From positions 16,556,294-16,620,293 of the forward strand of contig NC_054536.1 of assembly GCF_017654505.1 (NCBI RefSeq): DNA of 64,000 nt. The letters are read 5' to 3'. Source of the DNA: Polyodon spathula. Its lineage: Eukaryota > Chordata > Actinopteri > Acipenseriformes > Polyodontidae. The notes below the pieces were generated by a model, which saw only the letters and a program-made list of their open reading frames with translations, searched no databases and was not told where the DNA came from. Made by a program: the position numbers and the translations under genes. Each line of letters opens with the position of its first letter. Within the stretch, counting starts at the first letter, position 1. Shown piece by piece: positions 60,290 through 64,000 of this stretch.

Positions 60290-61740
60290 GTAAACAATAA
60301 AATGTTTGTTTGTAGATACTAGACTATTTCAATTCAGTTTTCAGAAACTTGTGTGGATCTCAAGAAATCTACACAGAGTGTTTTTTCTAGCAATAGAACA
60401 TACATGGGAAAATTAAGAATTGTCCAACGGGCAAAGTATAACTACAAAAGTTGTTGTCCCTCACACAGATGTTGTTGTCGTGCAATATGAATTACACACC
60501 ACTGCAACTATACCAGGTAGGGACTTGGATTTGGTGTGATTCTAGATGCAAGAAACATGTACTGTATGTCTTTGATATACAGTAAATGTATACAGATATA
60601 CAGATAGATATGTCTACTAAAGAAACGCTGTTTCCATTTTTTTGACACATTGCTTTTTTCAAAAATGGGTGGTATATTTTAAAAATACATTCACAAACAG
60701 ATGGGTTCAGCAGGTAGTACCCTACATCTGAAATGATATTTATCAAGCATCAATCTGTTTTTAAAGAAAATTTGAAATTTGAAATTCAGTTTTGAATGTT
60801 TTTTTTTTTTTTTTTAAAGCAAAAAGAAAAATGTAAGCAAGCAAGTAGTCAAATCACACAACGTGGCAAATTGAAAACCTATGGGCATGTCTGTATGTAC
60901 CTGAAATGCATTTATTATGTTTATGTAGTCTGAATAGTATAAAACACCATTTCACAGTGCTGTGTTTTTAATAAATAGGGTATCCCCAGCAATTTCACAG
61001 TTTTTGCTCCAGAGGATGTTTTGCTGCTTGCCTCTCAGGCTGCATTTTTAATTCCCTGCCACAGTCCATCAGCCAGTGTGTACAGACTGCAGACACACCA
61101 TTTGTTGTCAGCAGACGAAGGCACCTCATACCTCATTCTGACAGCTAACTTGCACTACCACTACAATACAAGTTAAGAACCTTTTTTCACTAGAGTTCTG
61201 CTAAATTTATCAGTATATATGATAGGCACAGAAGTACATATACCATGTTTCTGCAGGCATCCAACTTGAGCAAGCCTGATCTGAACAGTAGTTTGCACAT
61301 CTCTGTCACATTTTTTCTTGAAACGTGTATATCAAAGTTGTCCGAGGCACAATGTAATATACAAAAAATACCTGTGATTATGTACAGTAGTACACACTTA
61401 TTTAAACTTTTTTTTTTTTGGTAAGTGAACTGTCAGATTTAAATATCCTTCCTGTTACCCCTACATTATGACATGTATAAGAGCTGTACAACTGACTGCA
61501 GGGACGACATATTTCACAATCTTTGACAGAGGGTTGATAGCAGGCAATTAATATTGATTGTTTTGGCAGGTTGTCAGGATGTGAGTGGTGCGGGTAATGA
61601 TCCAGTGTCCACAACAACGGGTGTATTTACAAAAAGTCTTGGGTTTTTAATTTAACAAACCACTACCCTCTACCAGCAATGGTGTTGGGGAATTTACAGT
61701 GGGCTTGAGGTCCAAAAAACAGTAAAACAATAAATCCAGT
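60290..61740. other. VPS41 intron 3, last unique stretch
   Basis: No exon or element was recognised. Poly(T) runs occur at 60799-60815 and 61409-61420. It leads straight into the minisatellite. Confidence 0.45.
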
Positions 61741-61741
61741 T

Positions 61742-64000
61742 CCAGGGTGCAGTGCCTGTGCTCCGTGGTGCTGTATCAGGTTGAGGTGCAGTGGTAGTGC
61801 AGGTGCTCCGTGGTGCTGTATCAGGTTGAGGTGCGGTGGTAGTGCCTGTGCTCCATGGTGCTGTGTCAGGTTGAGGTGTGGTGGTAGTGCCTGTGCTCCG
61901 TTGTGCTGTATCAGGTTGAGGTGCGGTGGTATTGCAGGTGCTCCGTGGTGCTGTATCAGGTTGAGGTGCGGTGGTAGTGCAGGTGCTCTGTGGTGCTGTA
62001 TCAGGTTGAGGTGCGGTGGTAGTGCAGGTGCTCCGTGGTGCTCTATCAGGTTGAGGTGTGGTGGTAGTGCCTGTGCTCCGTGGTGCTGTATCAGGTTGAG
62101 GTGCGGTGGTAGTGCAGGTGCTCCGTGGTGCTGTATCAGGTTGAGGTGTGGTGGTAGTGCAGGTGCTCCGTGGTGCTGTATCAGGTTGAGGTGTGGTGGT
62201 AGTGCCTGTGCTCCGTGGTGCTGTATCAGGTTGAGGTGCGGTGGTAGTGCCTGTGCTCCGTGGTGCTGTATCAGGTTGAGGTGTGGTGGTGGTGCAAGTG
62301 CTCTGGGTGCTGTATCAGGTTGAGGTGTGGTTGTGGTGCAGGTGCTGTATCGGGTTGAGGTGGGGTGGTGGTGCAGGTGCTCTGGGTGCTGTATCAGGTT
62401 GAGGTGCGGTGGTGGTGCAGGTGCTGTATCGGGTTGAGGTGTGGTGGTGGTGCAGGTGCTCCATGGTGCTGTATCAGGTTGAGGTGCGGTGGTAGTGCCT
62501 GTGCTCCGTGGTGCTGTATCAGGTTGAGGTGTGGTGGTAGTGCAGGTGCTCCGTGGTGCTATATCAGGTTGAGGTGCAGTTGTAGTGCCTGTGCTCCATG
62601 GTGCTGTATCAGGTTGTGGTGCATAGGTAGTGCCTGTGCTCCGTGGTGCTGTATCAGGTTGAGGTGTGGTGGTAGTGCAGGTGCTCCGTGGTGCTGTATC
62701 AGGTTGAGGTGCGGTTGTAGTGCCTGTGCTCCGTGGTGCTGTACCAGGTTGTGGTGCAGTGGTAGTGCAGGTGCTCCGTGGTGCTGTATCGGGTTGAGGT
62801 GCGGTGGTAGTGCAGCTGCTCCATGGTGCTGTATCAGGTTGAGATGCGGTGGTAGTGCCTGTGCTCCGTGGTGCTGTATCAGGTTGAGGTGTGGTGGTGG
62901 TGCAGGTGCTCCGTTGTGCTGTATCAGGTTGAGGACCGGCGGTTGTGCAGGTGCTCCGTGGTGCTATATCAGGTTGAGGTGCTCTGTGGTGCTGTATCAG
63001 GTTGAGGTGTGGTTGTTGTGCAAGTGCTGTATCGGGTTGAGGTGCGGTGGTTGTGCAGGTGCTATATCAGGTTGAGGTGTGGTGGTGGTGCAGGTGCTCC
63101 GGGTGCTGTATCAGGTTGTGGTGCAGGTTCTGTATCAGGTTGAGGTGCTGGGGTGGTGCAAGTGCTGTATTGGGTTGAGGTGCTGTGGTGGTGCAGGTGC
63201 TGTATTGGGTTGAGGTGCTGTGGTGGTGCAGGTGCTGTATTGGGTTGAGGTGCTGTGGTGGTGCAGGTGCTGTATCAGTTGAGGTGCAGTGGTGGTGCAG
63301 GTGCTGTATCAGGTTGAGGTGCTGTATTGGGTTGAGGTGCTGTGGTGGTGCAGGTGCTGTATCAGGTTGAGGTGATGTGGTGGTGCAGGTGCTGTATTGG
63401 GTTGAGGTGCTGTGGTGGTGCAGGTGCTGTATTGGGTTGAGGTGCTGTGGTGGTGCAGGTGCTGTATCGGGTTGTGGTGTGGTGGTGGTGCAGGTGCTGT
63501 ATTGGGTTGAGGTGCAGTGGTGGTGCAGGTGCTGTATCGGGTTGAGGTGCAGTGGTGGTGCAGGTGCTGTGTTGGGTTGAGGTGTGGTGGTGGTGCAGGT
63601 GCTAGTTGGTGCTGTATCAGGTTGAGGTGCTCCATGGTGCTGTATCAGGTTGAGGTGCTGTGGTGGTGCAGGTGCTGTATCAGGTTGAGGTGTGGTTGTG
63701 GTGCAGGTGCTGTATCGGGTTGAGGTGCAGTGGTGGTGCAGGTGCTGTATCGGGTTGAGGTGCTATGGTGGGACAGGTGCTGTATCGGTTGAGGTATGGT
63801 GGTGGTGCAGGTGCTGTATCGGGTTGAGGTGCTGTGGTGGTGCAGGTGCTGTATCGGGTTGAGGTGCTGTGGTGGTGCAGGTGCTGTATCGGGTTGAGGT
63901 GCTGTGGTGGTGCAGGTGCTGTATCGGGTTGAGGTGTGGTGGTGGTGCAGGTGCTGTATCGGGTTGAGGTGCTGTGGTGGTGCAGGTGCTGTATCGGGTT
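61742..64000 (+). repeat. GT-rich minisatellite, 45-bp then 35-bp units
   Basis: About 2.26 kb and continuing past the window. The left part, to about 62.95 kb, is built from 45-base units: GGTTGAGGTGCGGTGGTAGT, then GCAGGTGCTCCGTGGTGCTG, then TATCA. The right part, mainly from about 63.1 kb, uses a 35-base form lacking the 10-base CTCCGTGGTG block. The middle mixes both. Because 45 is divisible by three, open frames of 180 and 236 codons with a 15-residue repeat arise by chance; the 35-base part breaks them. The plus strand is strongly G/T-rich. Confidence 0.95.

Noticed and set aside
48012..61740. VPS41 exon 4
   Set aside because: No segment encoding the expected F-L-A-L-G start with a preceding acceptor was found, so it is taken to lie beyond the window.
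61781..63723. Long open frames (180 and 236 codons) with a Cys/Gly-rich 15-residue repeat
   Set aside because: They exist only because the minisatellite unit is 45 bases, divisible by three. They break when the unit is 35 bases, and open frames also occur on the opposite strand.

Overview
This is vertebrate nuclear DNA, almost certainly from a ray-finned fish. It is AT-rich and intron-rich, carries long (TA)n, (TAA)n and (CT)n microsatellites, and is full of fish-type transposons: several Tc1/mariner families, a DIRS tyrosine-recombinase retroelement, a Crypton-like tyrosine recombinase, solo LTRs and tRNA-derived SINEs. The SINE at 28955-29380 resembles a family I remember from sturgeon and paddlefish, so a chondrostean is my best guess. 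That is recollection, not a search result.

Only two host genes are recognisable, and both are partial. POU6F2 (POU-homeodomain transcription factor) is on the minus strand. One near-N-terminal coding exon (7501-7672) lies in the window and the rest of the gene continues beyond the left edge. VPS41 (HOPS-complex subunit for late endosome/lysosome fusion) is on the plus strand. Its first three coding exons are at 40046-40066, 40911-40949 and 47904-48011, and the gene runs off the right edge. The two genes are head to head, the arrangement I know from human chromosome 7p14, with about 32 kb between the visible coding parts. A compact promoter with ZNF143-, ETS- and MiT/TFE-like sites sits directly upstream of the VPS41 start codon.

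Layout: 1-7500 is POU6F2 intron with a DIRS fragment. 7501-7672 is the POU6F2 exon. 7673-40045 is upstream POU6F2 intron plus intergenic DNA, with four Tc1-like elements or chimeras and one short Tc1 end, a long palindrome, three related solo LTRs (two with perfect 5-bp target duplications), a SINE with a 16-bp target duplication and a Crypton fragment. 40046-48011 is the VPS41 5' end; its second intron holds two SINEs and an LTR. 48012-64000 is VPS41 intron 3, with an LTR-like element, three Tc1 elements packed into 55.2-60.3 kb, an unidentified palindrome-bearing insert, and a 45-bp/35-bp minisatellite running from 61.74 kb to the window end.

Every transposase or recombinase reading frame seen here is broken by frameshifts, stops, truncation or a lost catalytic residue, so nothing mobile looks autonomous. 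I found no tRNA gene, rRNA gene, CRISPR array or bacterial-type operon.
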